The translations under genes were made by a program, and so were the position numbers. The notes below the pieces were generated by a model. That model had not been told where the DNA came from. It searched no databases and saw only the letters and a list, made by a program, of their open reading frames with translations. A stretch of DNA of 13,040 nt, taken from an uncultured Actinotalea sp. (lineage in GTDB: Bacteria > Actinomycetota > Actinomycetes > Actinomycetales > Cellulomonadaceae). This document shows positions 6,142 through 13,040 of this stretch, piece by piece (position 1 is the first letter of the stretch; each line of letters begins with the position of its first letter). The DNA lies in assembly GCF_946885855.1 (NCBI RefSeq), contig NZ_CAMPHH010000079.1, forward strand, positions 1 through 13,040, written 5' to 3'.

Positions 6142-7056
6142 ACTCCCGCGGTCGTCCTCGCGGCGGTCGTCCTCGCGACGGCCGCGTGCGCGGCGCCGGG
6201 CGCGGTACCGGCGGCGCGGGACGGCGGCGCGGCGACGGACGGACGGCCCCGCGTCGTCGCCACGTTCACGGTCCTGGCGGACATGGTCGCCGTCGTGGGC
6301 GGGGACGACGTCGTCGTCACCTCGGTGACGAAGCCCGGCTCGGAGATCCACGGGTACGAGCCGACGCCGGACGACCTGCGCCGCGCGGCCGGCGCGGACC
6401 TGCTCGTCGTCAACGGCCTGGGCCTGGAGAACTGGCTCGAACGCCTCGTCGAGCCGCTCGGTCTGCCGACCGCGGTCCTCACCGACGGCATCGAGACCGT
6501 GCCCATCGCGGGGAGCGAGGCCGTGAACCCGCACGCGTGGATGTCGCCGCGGATCGGCCGGGAGTACGCGGCCCGCATCGCCGAGGAGCTCGCCGCCCTG
6601 GACCCCGCCCGGGCCGAGGACTACCGGACCCGCGCCGAGGCCTACGCAGCGGAGCTCGGCGCCCTGCACGCCGACCTGGTCGCCCGGCTCGGTGCGCTCC
6701 CGCAGGGCCGGCGGGTCCTCGTGACGTGCGAGGGGGCGTTCTCATACCTCGCCCGGGACGCGGGCCTGGACGAGGCGTACCTGTGGCCCGTCAACGCGGA
6801 GCGGCAGGGCACCCCCCGCCAGGTCGCCGGGGTCGTCCTCACCGTGCGGGAGCGCCGGGTCCCGGCGGTGTTCTGCGAGTCCACCGTGCCGCCGACCGCG
6901 CAGCAGCAGGTCGCGGCGGAGACGGGGGCGCGGTTCGGCGGGACCCTCTACGTCGACTCGCTGACCGGTCCGGACGGGCCGGCGCCGACCTACCTGGACC
7001 TGCTGCGGCACGACGTCGACGTCATCGTCGCGGGGCTGACGGAGGAGGACGCATGA
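6133..7056 (+). CDS. mntA: manganese/iron ABC transporter substrate-binding lipoprotein
   Basis: A 307-residue cluster A-I (ZnuA/PsaA/SitA family) solute-binding protein. A signal peptide ends at Cys19 (TAAC, a loose lipobox), so it is probably lipid-anchored outside the membrane. Metal ligands appear in order: His73 (GSEIHGYEPTP), His134 (NPHAWMSP), Glu200 (CEGAFSYLARD) and Asp275 (YVDSLT). The His-His-Glu-Asp set and the LWPVNAERQGTP block resemble SitA/YfeA/PsaA proteins for Mn2+/Fe2+ rather than the zinc group, which has a His-rich loop not seen here. The GTG start lacks a clear ribosome site and lies inside the candidate operator, so translation may be leaderless. First gene of a four-gene operon, overlapping the next by ATGA. 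Confidence 0.9.
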   Translation: MPKTPAVVLAAVVLATAACAAPGAVPAARDGGAATDGRPRVVATFTVLADMVAVVGGDDVVVTSVTKPGSEIHGYEPTPDDLRRAAGADLLVVNGLGLENWLERLVEPLGLPTAVLTDGIETVPIAGSEAVNPHAWMSPRIGREYAARIAEELAALDPARAEDYRTRAEAYAAELGALHADLVARLGALPQGRRVLVTCEGAFSYLARDAGLDEAYLWPVNAERQGTPRQVAGVVLTVRERRVPAVFCESTVPPTAQQQVAAETGARFGGTLYVDSLTGPDGPAPTYLDLLRHDVDVIVAGLTEEDA

Positions 7057-7817
7057 CCGACCCGGGAGCGGTGCCGGCGCTGCGGGTGGCGGGGGTCACC
7101 GTCCGCTACCGCGAGGTGGTGGCGCTGGAGGACGTGGACCTCGAGGTCGCCGTGGGGGAGGCGTGCGGGCTCGTCGGGATGAACGGCTCGGGCAAGTCGA
7201 CGCTGTTCCGGACCGTCGTCGGCCTGCAGCGGCCCGCTGCGGGTGAGATCGCCGTGCTGGGACGCACCACCGCCCGGGCCCGCGCCGAGGGCCTGCTGGG
7301 GTACGTACCCCAGCAGGACGAGATCGACCGGGACTTCCCCGTCGACGTCCGGGACGTCGTCCTCATGGGGCGTTACCACCGGATGGGGCCGACCCGCCGC
7401 GCGAGGCCCGCCGACGAGCAGGCGGCGGAGGCCGCGCTCGAGCGGGTCGGCCTGGCCGACCTGGCCGGCCGGCGGATCGGCCGGCTCTCGGGCGGCCAGC
7501 GGCAACGCGTGCTGCTGGCACGGGCCCTCGCGCAGGACGCGCGGGTGCTCCTCCTCGACGAGCCCTTCACCGGGCTGGACGTCACCTCGCAGGCTGCCGT
7601 GGAGGCGGTCCTCCGGGAGTTCGTCGCGGCCGGCGGCAGCGTCCTGGTGTCGACGCACGACCTCACGGCCCTGCCGCAGCTGTGCGCGCGCTCGGTCCTG
7701 CTGCACCGTCGCGTCCTGGCCGCCGGGCGGACGCAGGACGTCCTCACGCCGGTCAACCTGGCGCGCACCTTCGGCCTCGACCTGCCCGCGACCACGGCGC
7801 CGGAGGGTGCGCGATGA
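7053..7817 (+). CDS. mntB: manganese/iron ABC transporter ATP-binding protein
   Basis: A 254-residue ABC ATPase that powers the metal importer at the inner membrane face. It has Walker A (GMNGSGKST, 42-50), a Q-loop (PQQDE near 86-90), the signature LSGGQRQR (145-152), Walker B with catalytic Glu170 (VLLLDE), a D-loop (GLD, 174-176) and the switch His202. All core residues are intact. The segment DEIDRDFPVDVRDVVLMGRY is typical of ATPases of the Mn/Zn class. The ATG overlaps the mntA stop and is preceded by GGAGGAGG 4 bases upstream, which fixes the start. Confidence 0.93.
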   Translation: MTDPGAVPALRVAGVTVRYREVVALEDVDLEVAVGEACGLVGMNGSGKSTLFRTVVGLQRPAAGEIAVLGRTTARARAEGLLGYVPQQDEIDRDFPVDVRDVVLMGRYHRMGPTRRARPADEQAAEAALERVGLADLAGRRIGRLSGGQRQRVLLARALAQDARVLLLDEPFTGLDVTSQAAVEAVLREFVAAGGSVLVSTHDLTALPQLCARSVLLHRRVLAAGRTQDVLTPVNLARTFGLDLPATTAPEGAR

Positions 7818-7848
7818 CCGGGGCCACGCGGTGATCGGGGGACATGTC

Positions 7849-8799
7849 GTGATCGGGGCCACGGCCCTGGACCGGCTCGTCGGGGCCTCCGGGTGGTGGG
7901 GGCTCCTCGTCGAGCCGTGGCAGTTCGCGTTCATGCAGCGCGCCCTGCTCGTCACCGTGGTCGCGAGCGTCGTCTGCGCGCTGCTGAGCTGCTGGCTGGT
8001 GCTCATCGGGTGGTCGCTCATGGGCGACGCGGTCGCGCACGCCGTCCTGCCCGGCGTCGTGCTGTCCTACCTCGTGGGCGCCCCGTTCGCGATCGGGGCG
8101 TTCCTCTTCGGCGTCGGGGCGGTCGCGCTCATCGGCGGGGTGCGGGAGACGACCCGGCTCAAGGAGGACACGGCGATCGGCGTGGTGTTCACGACCGTCT
8201 TCGCGGTCGGCATCGTCCTGGTCTCGACGACACCGAGCCAGGTGGACCTCTCGCACGTCCTGTTCGGGAACGTCCTGGGCGTCTCGGACGCGGACGTCCT
8301 CCAGGTGCTCGTGCTCGCGGCGGTCGCCTTCGTCGTCCTGGTGGTCCTGCGGCGGGACTTCACGCTCTACGCCTTCGACCGGGTGCACGGCCACGTCGTC
8401 GGCCTCCCGGTGCGCCGCCTCGGGGCGCTGCTGCTCGGCCTGCTCGCCGTGACCGTGGTCGTGGCGCTGCAGGCCGTCGGAGTCGTGCTCGCGGTGGCGA
8501 TGCTCATCACGCCGGGTGCGACGGCGTTCCTGCTCACCGACCGGATCCAGCACATGCTCCTCGTCGCACCCGCCGTGGCGGTCGGGGCCGCCGTCGTCGG
8601 GACGTGGGGCAGCTACGCCCTGGACGTCGGCAGCGCGGGCCTGGTCGTCGTGTGCCAGGGCGCGGCGTTCGCGGTCGCCTGGGTCGTGGCGCGCCGCCGG
8701 GACCGTCGTGCGTCCGGTGCGGGTGGCCGACGTCGGCTCCGGTCCGGTGGGCGCGCGGTGCGGCCCGGGGCGTCGTCGGTCGCGGGGGAGGCCGCATGA
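7849..8799 (+). CDS. mntC: manganese/iron ABC transporter permease (ABC-3 family)
   Basis: A 316-residue integral membrane protein of the ZnuB/SitC/MntC (ABC-3) family with about seven to nine hydrophobic helices between residues 30 and 282. The family block WSLMGDAVAHAVLPGVVL (55-72) and the coupling-type loop RETTRLKEDTAIG (99-111) are clear. An Arg/Gly-rich cytoplasmic tail (282-316) is longer than usual. GTG at 7849 is preferred because GGGGGA lies 6 bases upstream; GTG at 7831 is an alternative that would add 6 residues. Unlike its neighbours it does not overlap the ATPase gene directly, since a short repeated stretch lies between them. It overlaps mntR by ATGA. Confidence 0.9.
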   Translation: MIGATALDRLVGASGWWGLLVEPWQFAFMQRALLVTVVASVVCALLSCWLVLIGWSLMGDAVAHAVLPGVVLSYLVGAPFAIGAFLFGVGAVALIGGVRETTRLKEDTAIGVVFTTVFAVGIVLVSTTPSQVDLSHVLFGNVLGVSDADVLQVLVLAAVAFVVLVVLRRDFTLYAFDRVHGHVVGLPVRRLGALLLGLLAVTVVVALQAVGVVLAVAMLITPGATAFLLTDRIQHMLLVAPAVAVGAAVVGTWGSYALDVGSAGLVVVCQGAAFAVAWVVARRRDRRASGAGGRRRLRSGGRAVRPGASSVAGEAA

Positions 8800-9428
8800 G
8801 GGACCGGGGAACCGGGCGCGCGGTCTCCGCGACGCACGAGGACTACCTCAAGGCGGTCTGGAACGCGCAGGAGTGGGACCCGGTGCCGGTCTCCACGACC
8901 CGGCTCGCGCAGCGCCTGGGAGTGGGGGCGCCGACGGTCTCCGAGACGGTCCGCCTGCTCGCCGACCGCGGCCTGCTCGCGCACGAGCCGTACCGCGGGG
9001 TGCGCCTGACACCGGCGGGACGTGCCGTCGCGGTCCAGGTCGTGCGCCGGCACCGGCTCCTGGAGACGTGGCTGGTCGAGCACCTGGGCTACGGCTGGGA
9101 CGAGGTGCACGACGAGGCGGAGGTGCTCGAGCACGCGGTCTCCGACCGGTTCGTGGAGCGGGTGGACGCCGTCCTCGGGCGACCCACCGAGGACCCGCAC
9201 GGCGACCCGATCCCCGCGGCGGACGGCTCCATCGACCGGCCCGCGGCGGTGCGGCTCGCCGACCTGCCGGCGGGTGCCGGCGGCGTCGTCGTCCGGGTCT
9301 CCGACGCGGACCCGGACGTGCTCCGCGAGTGTGCGGCGCAGGGTCTGCGCCCCGGGGCGGCCCTGCGCGGGTCCCTCACGCTGAGCCCGAGGGTGCGCGC
9401 CGCGGTCTGGATGGCCGCCGAGCCGTGA
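8796..9428 (+). CDS. mntR: DtxR-family metalloregulator, MntR-type
   Basis: A 210-residue three-domain repressor: winged helix (about 12-72, recognition helix near GAPTVSETVRLL), dimerisation and metal domain (75-145), and a C-terminal FeoA/SH3-like domain (150-210). Aligned to IdeR numbering plus 7, His86, Glu90, His105, Glu109, Glu112 and His113 fill the metal sites. Asp16 in THEDYL stands where iron sensors have Met10, and Glu109 stands where they have Cys102. This Asp/Glu pair is the mark of the manganese sensor MntR. The ATG overlaps the permease stop and follows GGGGGAGG by 4 bases. It probably represses its own operon at the palindrome over the mntA start when Mn2+ is plentiful. Confidence 0.9.
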   Translation: MRDRGTGRAVSATHEDYLKAVWNAQEWDPVPVSTTRLAQRLGVGAPTVSETVRLLADRGLLAHEPYRGVRLTPAGRAVAVQVVRRHRLLETWLVEHLGYGWDEVHDEAEVLEHAVSDRFVERVDAVLGRPTEDPHGDPIPAADGSIDRPAAVRLADLPAGAGGVVVRVSDADPDVLRECAAQGLRPGAALRGSLTLSPRVRAAVWMAAEP

Positions 9429-9522
9429 TGCGCCGCCGTGGGCGTGCCGTCGTGACGGTGCCTGCGGCAGGACGTGCGACGCCACGCCGTGGACACCGGG
9501 CGCGTCAGGGGCGTCGCCGGGT

Positions 9523-9528
9523 TACGCT
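9523..9528 (+). promoter_or_regulatory. possible -10 box upstream of the desaturase gene
   Basis: TACGCT fits the actinobacterial TANNNT -10 pattern and lies about 58 bases before the preferred desaturase start. No convincing -35 hexamer is found at 16-18 bases upstream, so this is a weak call. The interval after mntR (9429-9586) shows no clear terminator. Confidence 0.3.
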
Positions 9529-9586
9529 CCCGTAGGTTCGGCCGTCGCGCAGGCGTCGGCGACCTTGGATGGATGCGGAGTACTGG

Positions 9587-10717
9587 ATGGACATGGCCGT
9601 CGCCACGGGCAACGACGCCCGGCCACAGATGACCGATGCCGAGCAGGGGAGGCCCCGGGAGCGTTCGCCCCGGGCCCGGCAGACGAGCGACTTCACCGAT
9701 CTGGCGCGGACCGTGCAGGACGCGGGCCTCATGCGCCGTCGGCACGCCTACTACTGGACGCGGTTCGCCGTCCTCACCCTCCTGCTCGCCGGGCTCGGCG
9801 CGGCCTTCGTGCTCATCGGCGCGTCGTGGTGGCAGCTGCTCGTGGCCGCCGCGCTGGCGCTCGTCCTGGGCCAGGTCATGTTCCTCGGCCACGACGCGGC
9901 GCACCGCCAGATCTTCGCGTCGGGGCGGTGGAACGACTGGGCGAGCCTCGTCATCGCGAACCTCTACGCGGGGATGAGCTACGGCTGGTGGCAGCACAAG
10001 CACAGCCGCCACCACGCCAAGCCCAACCAGGTGGGCGCGGACCCCGACATCAAGACCGGCGTCCTCGTCTTCACCACGGAGGACGTGCCCGAGGCCCGCA
10101 CCGGGCTCAAGGGCTGGTTCGCCCAGCGGCAGGGCTGGCTGTTCTTCCCGCTCCTCCTCCTCGAGGGCCTCAACCTGCACATCTCCGGCGTGAAGACCAT
10201 CTTCGGCCGCGGCGAGGTCAAGCGTCGCCCGGTCGAGATCGCCTTCGTGACCCTGCGGCTGGGCGGCTACCTCGCCGTGGTGTTCTGGCTGCTGCCGGTC
10301 GGCATGGCCTTCGCGTTCCTGGGCGTCCAGCTCGGCCTGTTCGGGCTCTACATGGGGGCGGTCTTCGCGCCGAACCACAAGGGCATGCCGATCGTGCCGA
10401 AGGACTCGCGGATCGACTTCCTGCGGCGCCAGGTGCTCATGAGCCGCAACGTCCGCGGCGGTCGCCTGACGGACTGGTTCATGGGCGGGCTCAACTACCA
10501 GGTCGAGCACCACCTGTTCCCGAGCATGGCGCGGCCGCACCTGCGTCAGGTCCAGCCGATCGTCCGGGAGTTATGCGCGACCCGGGGGATCCCCTACACG
10601 GAGACCTCGCTGCTCCAGTCGTACGGCATCGTCGTCCGCTACCTCAACCGCGTCGGCCTCGCCGCGCGGGACCCGTTCCAGTGCCCGCTGACGCTGGAGT
10701 ACCGCTCCGCCCGCTGA
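9587..10717 (+). CDS. membrane fatty acid desaturase (DesA3-like, three His boxes)
   Basis: A 376-residue di-iron membrane desaturase that inserts a double bond into a fatty acyl chain and so adjusts membrane fluidity. Numbered from the ATG at 9587, the histidine boxes are HDAAH (102-106), HKHSRHH (137-143) and QVEHH (305-309), with the NHKGM motif at 263-267. Four hydrophobic helices lie in pairs near 60-95, 120-132 and 224-258. The QVEHH third box is the type found in the DesA3/linoleoyl-CoA (front-end-like) group; no cytochrome b5 domain is present, so electrons must come from separate partners. The ATG at 9587 follows GGAG by 6 bases. An upstream in-frame ATG at 9569 lacks a ribosome site but cannot be excluded. 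The bond position cannot be told. Confidence 0.92.
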   Translation: MDMAVATGNDARPQMTDAEQGRPRERSPRARQTSDFTDLARTVQDAGLMRRRHAYYWTRFAVLTLLLAGLGAAFVLIGASWWQLLVAAALALVLGQVMFLGHDAAHRQIFASGRWNDWASLVIANLYAGMSYGWWQHKHSRHHAKPNQVGADPDIKTGVLVFTTEDVPEARTGLKGWFAQRQGWLFFPLLLLEGLNLHISGVKTIFGRGEVKRRPVEIAFVTLRLGGYLAVVFWLLPVGMAFAFLGVQLGLFGLYMGAVFAPNHKGMPIVPKDSRIDFLRRQVLMSRNVRGGRLTDWFMGGLNYQVEHHLFPSMARPHLRQVQPIVRELCATRGIPYTETSLLQSYGIVVRYLNRVGLAARDPFQCPLTLEYRSAR

Positions 10718-10727
10718 GGCAGGTGCC

Positions 10728-10765
10728 CACGACGCCCGGTCCCCGCACGGGGGCCGGGCGTCGTG
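10728..10765. terminator. bidirectional terminator between convergent genes
   Basis: CACGACGCCCGG (10728-10739) pairs perfectly with CCGGGCGTCGTG (10754-10765), extended by CCCC against GGGG inside, around a short GCAC loop. It begins 11 bases after the desaturase stop and lies 29 bases beyond the end of the convergent ATPase gene, so it can stop transcription from both sides. Confidence 0.85.
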
Positions 10766-10793
10766 CTGTCGCCGGTGCGCCGGTGCGCCTCGC

Positions 10794-12686
10794 TCAGCGC
10801 CGGCGACGCGTGCCGAGCACCGTGCGGGTGATCTCACGGCCGAGGGTCGTGCCCACGGACCGCAGGAACGCGTCGAGGGGGTCGGTGCCGGACGTCCGGC
10901 GCCCGGTGCGGGAGCCGGCCCCAGTGCCGGCCCCGTTGCCGCCGCTGCGCCCCGACGTGCCCCGCTCGGACCGCCGCATCCGTTCCTCGATCTCCGCCAG
11001 CTCCCGACGGCGCCGCTCGTCCTCCTCGGCGAGGCGCGCCCACTCGGCCGCGGCGGTGGCGCGCGCGGCCAGCATCTCGTGCGCGGACTCCCGGTCCACG
11101 GCGGTCGCGTAGCGGGCCTGCAAGGGCGAGGCGGCCACGAGGCCGGCCAGGACGGCGGGGTCGGCCGGCTCCATCGCGGACTGCGGCGCGCGCAGCCGCG
11201 TCCACGCCACGGGCGTCGGCGCGCCCTTCTCCGACAGCACGGTGACGACCGCCTCGCCGGTGCCGAGGCTGGTCAGGAGCTCCTCGAGGTCGTACGACGA
11301 GGAGGGGTAGGTGCGGACCGTCGCGCGCAGCGCGGCGGCGTCGTCGGGCGTGTGGGCCCTCAGGGCGTGCTGCACCCGGCCGCCGAGCTGGGCGAGGACG
11401 TCCCCCGGCACGTCCTTGGGCGTCTGCGTGACGAACCAGACGCCCACGCCCCTGGAGCGGATGAGCCGGACGGTCTGCGTCACGCTGGCCAGGAGCTCCT
11501 TCGAGGCGCCGGTGAAGAGCAGGTGGGCCTCGTCGAAGAAGAACACGAGCCGGGGGCGCTCGACGTCGCCGACCTCGGGCAGCTCCTCGAACAGGTCCGC
11601 GAGCAGCCACATGAGGAAGGTCGAGAAGAGGGTCGGGCGGTCCTGGACCGCCGGGAGCTGGAGGGCCGTGACGACGCCCCGGCCGTCCGGGGTGGTGCGC
11701 AGCAGGTCGGCCGTCTCGAACGCCGGCTCGCCGAAGAACGCGTCGCCGCCCTGCGCCTGCAGGCCGGCGACCTCGCGCAGGACGACGCCGGCGGTCGCCC
11801 GGGAGATCCCGCCGATGGTCCGCAGCTCCTCCTTGCCCTCGTCCGAGACGAGGAACGCGATCGTGGAGCGGAGGTCCGCCAGGTCCAGCAGGGCCAGGCC
11901 CTGCGCGTCCGCCCAGTGGAACACGAGCTCGAGGCTGGACTCCTGCGTCGCGTTGAGGCCGAGGACCTTCGCCAGCAGCAGCGGCCCGAAGTCCGTGACC
12001 GTCGTCCGGACAGGCGTCCCCGTGCCCAGGCCGCCGAGCGTGAGGAGCTGGACCGGGAACGCCGCCGGGCTCCAGTCCTGCCCGACCTCGCCGGCGCGGG
12101 CCAGCAGGCGGTCCGACGCCGTGCCCGGGGCGGCCAAGCCGGACAGGTCGCCCTTGAGGTCGGCGAGGAAGGTCGGCACCCCGGCAGCGGACAGCCCCTC
12201 CGCCATGAGCTGGAGGGTCCGCGTCTTGCCGGTCCCCGTGGCGCCGGCCACGAGGCCGTGCCGGTTGAGCGTCGACAGCGGGAGGCCGACGGGGGCGCCC
12301 GGCACGGCGGCCCCGTCCTCGACCAGGGCTCCCAGGGGCAGCACGGGGCCCGTGCCGGCGTAGCCCGCCCGGACGTCCTCGGCGTGCGCGCTGAGAGTCG
12401 GGTCGGGCGCTCGTGCGGCCGTCGGCGACCCAGCGGGCGCGGTGGGCGCGGTGGGCTCGGCGACGGTCGCCGCCGACGTGCTCGAGGCCGGGTCGCCGAC
12501 CGGCCCGGCCGCCGCGCCCGCGGCCACGGCAGCGGCACGCGCCTCGGCGGCCTCGGCGACGGCCTCCGCGGCCGCAGCCCGGGCCTCGGCGGCCTCGGCG
12601 CGGGCGCGCGCCGCCGCGGCGCGCGCCGCGAGCAGCTCCTGGTGGGCAGACGCGTCGTCGGCCGGGGCAGGGGTGTCGTCGTCCAT
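10794..12686 (-). CDS. HerA-like helicase-domain ATPase (DUF853 family)
   Basis: A 630-residue cytoplasmic P-loop ATPase of the DUF853 branch of the HerA/FtsK superfamily. An Ala/Glu/Arg-rich helical region (about 14-60) predicts a coiled coil, followed by a Pro/Ala/Thr linker. The ATPase core shows Walker A GATGTGKT (148-155), FLADLKGD (173-180), Walker B FFFDEAH (382-388) and the sensor-like FVTQTPKDVP (418-427). A second helical stretch (about 535-575) precedes a Gly/Arg/Ser-rich tail with an RRRR end. The function of DUF853 proteins is not established; DNA or nucleoprotein translocation is likely from the fold. The ATG at 12686 has no ribosome site but follows a TACGCT box by 5 bases, suggesting a leaderless transcript. 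Divergent from leuS. Confidence 0.9.
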   Translation of the reverse strand: MDDDTPAPADDASAHQELLAARAAAARARAEAAEARAAAAEAVAEAAEARAAAVAAGAAAGPVGDPASSTSAATVAEPTAPTAPAGSPTAARAPDPTLSAHAEDVRAGYAGTGPVLPLGALVEDGAAVPGAPVGLPLSTLNRHGLVAGATGTGKTRTLQLMAEGLSAAGVPTFLADLKGDLSGLAAPGTASDRLLARAGEVGQDWSPAAFPVQLLTLGGLGTGTPVRTTVTDFGPLLLAKVLGLNATQESSLELVFHWADAQGLALLDLADLRSTIAFLVSDEGKEELRTIGGISRATAGVVLREVAGLQAQGGDAFFGEPAFETADLLRTTPDGRGVVTALQLPAVQDRPTLFSTFLMWLLADLFEELPEVGDVERPRLVFFFDEAHLLFTGASKELLASVTQTVRLIRSRGVGVWFVTQTPKDVPGDVLAQLGGRVQHALRAHTPDDAAALRATVRTYPSSSYDLEELLTSLGTGEAVVTVLSEKGAPTPVAWTRLRAPQSAMEPADPAVLAGLVAASPLQARYATAVDRESAHEMLAARATAAAEWARLAEEDERRRRELAEIEERMRRSERGTSGRSGGNGAGTGAGSRTGRRTSGTDPLDAFLRSVGTTLGREITRTVLGTRRRR

Positions 12687-12691
12687 GGGGC

Positions 12692-12697
12692 GAGCGT
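12692..12697 (-). promoter_or_regulatory. -10 box for a leaderless DUF853 transcript
   Basis: Read leftward, TACGCT (12697-12692) lies 5 bases before the ATG, so transcription would begin at or next to the start codon. No Shine-Dalgarno sequence is present. The -35 region is not convincing. Confidence 0.45.
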
Positions 12698-12766
12698 ACG
12701 AGCGGCCGGTGCCCGGCGGCACGGGGCGAGGACGAAACAGGTCGGCGGGGGCGCCACCTGCGGCAG

Positions 12767-12772
12767 TAGCCT
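12767..12772 (+). promoter_or_regulatory. -10 box for a leaderless leuS transcript
   Basis: TAGCCT lies 6 bases before the leuS GTG at 12779, the spacing expected when the transcript starts at the start codon. No ribosome site is present between them. A clear -35 hexamer was not found. Confidence 0.45.
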
Positions 12773-12778
12773 GTCGCG

Positions 12779-13040
12779 GTGACCACGCAGGACGCCTCCC
12801 GGACCGACCGCCCGACCGAGACCCCCTTCCGCTACACCGCCGACCTCGCCGCCGAGATCGAGCAGCGCTGGCAGGACCGATGGGACGCCGAGGGCACCTT
12901 TCACACGCCCAACCCGGTGGGTGCGCTCGGTGGCGTCCAGGCCGCGGGCGGCGACGGGGGAGCCCCGCAGACGGCGGGGTCCGGGGCGTCCTACTTCATC
13001 ATGGACATGTTCCCGTACCCGTCCGGGGCGGGCCTGCACG
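12779..13040 (+). CDS. leuS: leucyl-tRNA synthetase, N-terminal part (runs off the window)
   Basis: The first 87 codons of the class I synthetase that attaches leucine to tRNA-Leu. The frame reads FRYTADLAAEIEQRWQDRWD near residues 17-36, then YFIMDMFPYPSGAGLH (72-87), the diagnostic LeuRS block leading into the HIGH catalytic motif. The window ends right after the first His of that motif. Between them lies a Gly/Ala-rich stretch (about 47-70) common in actinobacterial LeuRS. The GTG start is supported by the -10 box 6 bases upstream and by agreement with the family N-terminus. It shares a 92-base intergenic region with the divergent ATPase gene. Confidence 0.93.
   Translation, partial: MTTQDASRTDRPTETPFRYTADLAAEIEQRWQDRWDAEGTFHTPNPVGALGGVQAAGGDGGAPQTAGSGASYFIMDMFPYPSGAGLH

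Noticed and set aside
6117..7052. Upstream in-frame extension of the ATPase gene
   Set aside because: The extension is Arg/Gly-rich shadow of the mntA frame. The ABC ATPase homology begins at the ATG at 7053, which has a strong ribosome site and an ATGA overlap.
7814..7834. Six-codon open frame starting at ATG 7814
   Set aside because: Too short to call as a gene. It may help translational coupling but there is no evidence of a functional peptide.
9429..9500. Short hairpins after mntR
   Set aside because: The inverted arms are only 4-6 bases and compete with each other, so no terminator is called.
12541..12640. Repetitive GCC/GCG-rich stretch resembling a repeat array
   Set aside because: It encodes the Ala/Glu/Arg coiled-coil region of the DUF853 protein. 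There are no regular spacers and it is not a CRISPR array.
11079..12782. Rightward 567-residue open frame antisense to the DUF853 gene
   Set aside because: Its Arg/Gly/Glu/Asp-rich composition is typical of antisense frames, while the leftward frame has full Walker A and B motifs.

Overview
The window is chromosomal DNA from a very high-GC actinobacterium. Codon third positions are almost all G or C, GTG starts are frequent, and promoters show TANNNT -10 boxes placed for leaderless transcripts. The gene set (IdeR/MntR-type regulator, membrane DesA-type desaturase, HerA-like DUF853 ATPase next to leuS) would fit the Cellulomonas/Actinotalea/Oerskovia group, but that placement is an inference.

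Left part (1-1850): a leftward NAD(P)-dependent aldehyde dehydrogenase with its own promoter (about 1628-1656) and a strong GC hairpin after its stop. Sampled 60-base lines here are about 62-63% GC (50% in the promoter region), against 75-85% in sampled lines further right. At 1784-1809 lies the 3' end of a tRNA-Ala/tmRNA-like gene with no body upstream, followed by an intact hairpin terminator. This looks like the outer attachment site of a genomic island that carries the dehydrogenase.

Middle-left (1880-4527): two divergent membrane-protein genes. One is a leftward voltage-sensor channel homologue with a perfect S4 arginine ladder but no potassium selectivity filter. The other is a rightward membrane-anchored metallophosphoesterase with a full set of metal ligands. 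An 8-bp inverted repeat lies between them.

Middle-right (4629-9428): a metal-themed rightward run. copC (copper-binding, secreted) overlaps a yceI-family gene. After 65 bases comes a tightly coupled manganese/iron ABC importer (lipoprotein, ATPase, permease) ending with a DtxR-family regulator that has MntR-type metal ligands. A 16-bp perfect palindrome covers the start codon of the first importer gene and is the best candidate operator, giving an autoregulated metal-uptake operon.

Right part (9587-13040): a three-histidine-box fatty-acid desaturase ending in a strong hairpin that also serves the convergent, leftward DUF853/HerA-like ATPase. The ATPase gene is divergent from the first 87 codons of leuS, which runs off the window inside its HIGH motif. 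Both divergent genes appear to be leaderless. No CRISPR array, insertion sequence or complete RNA gene was found.
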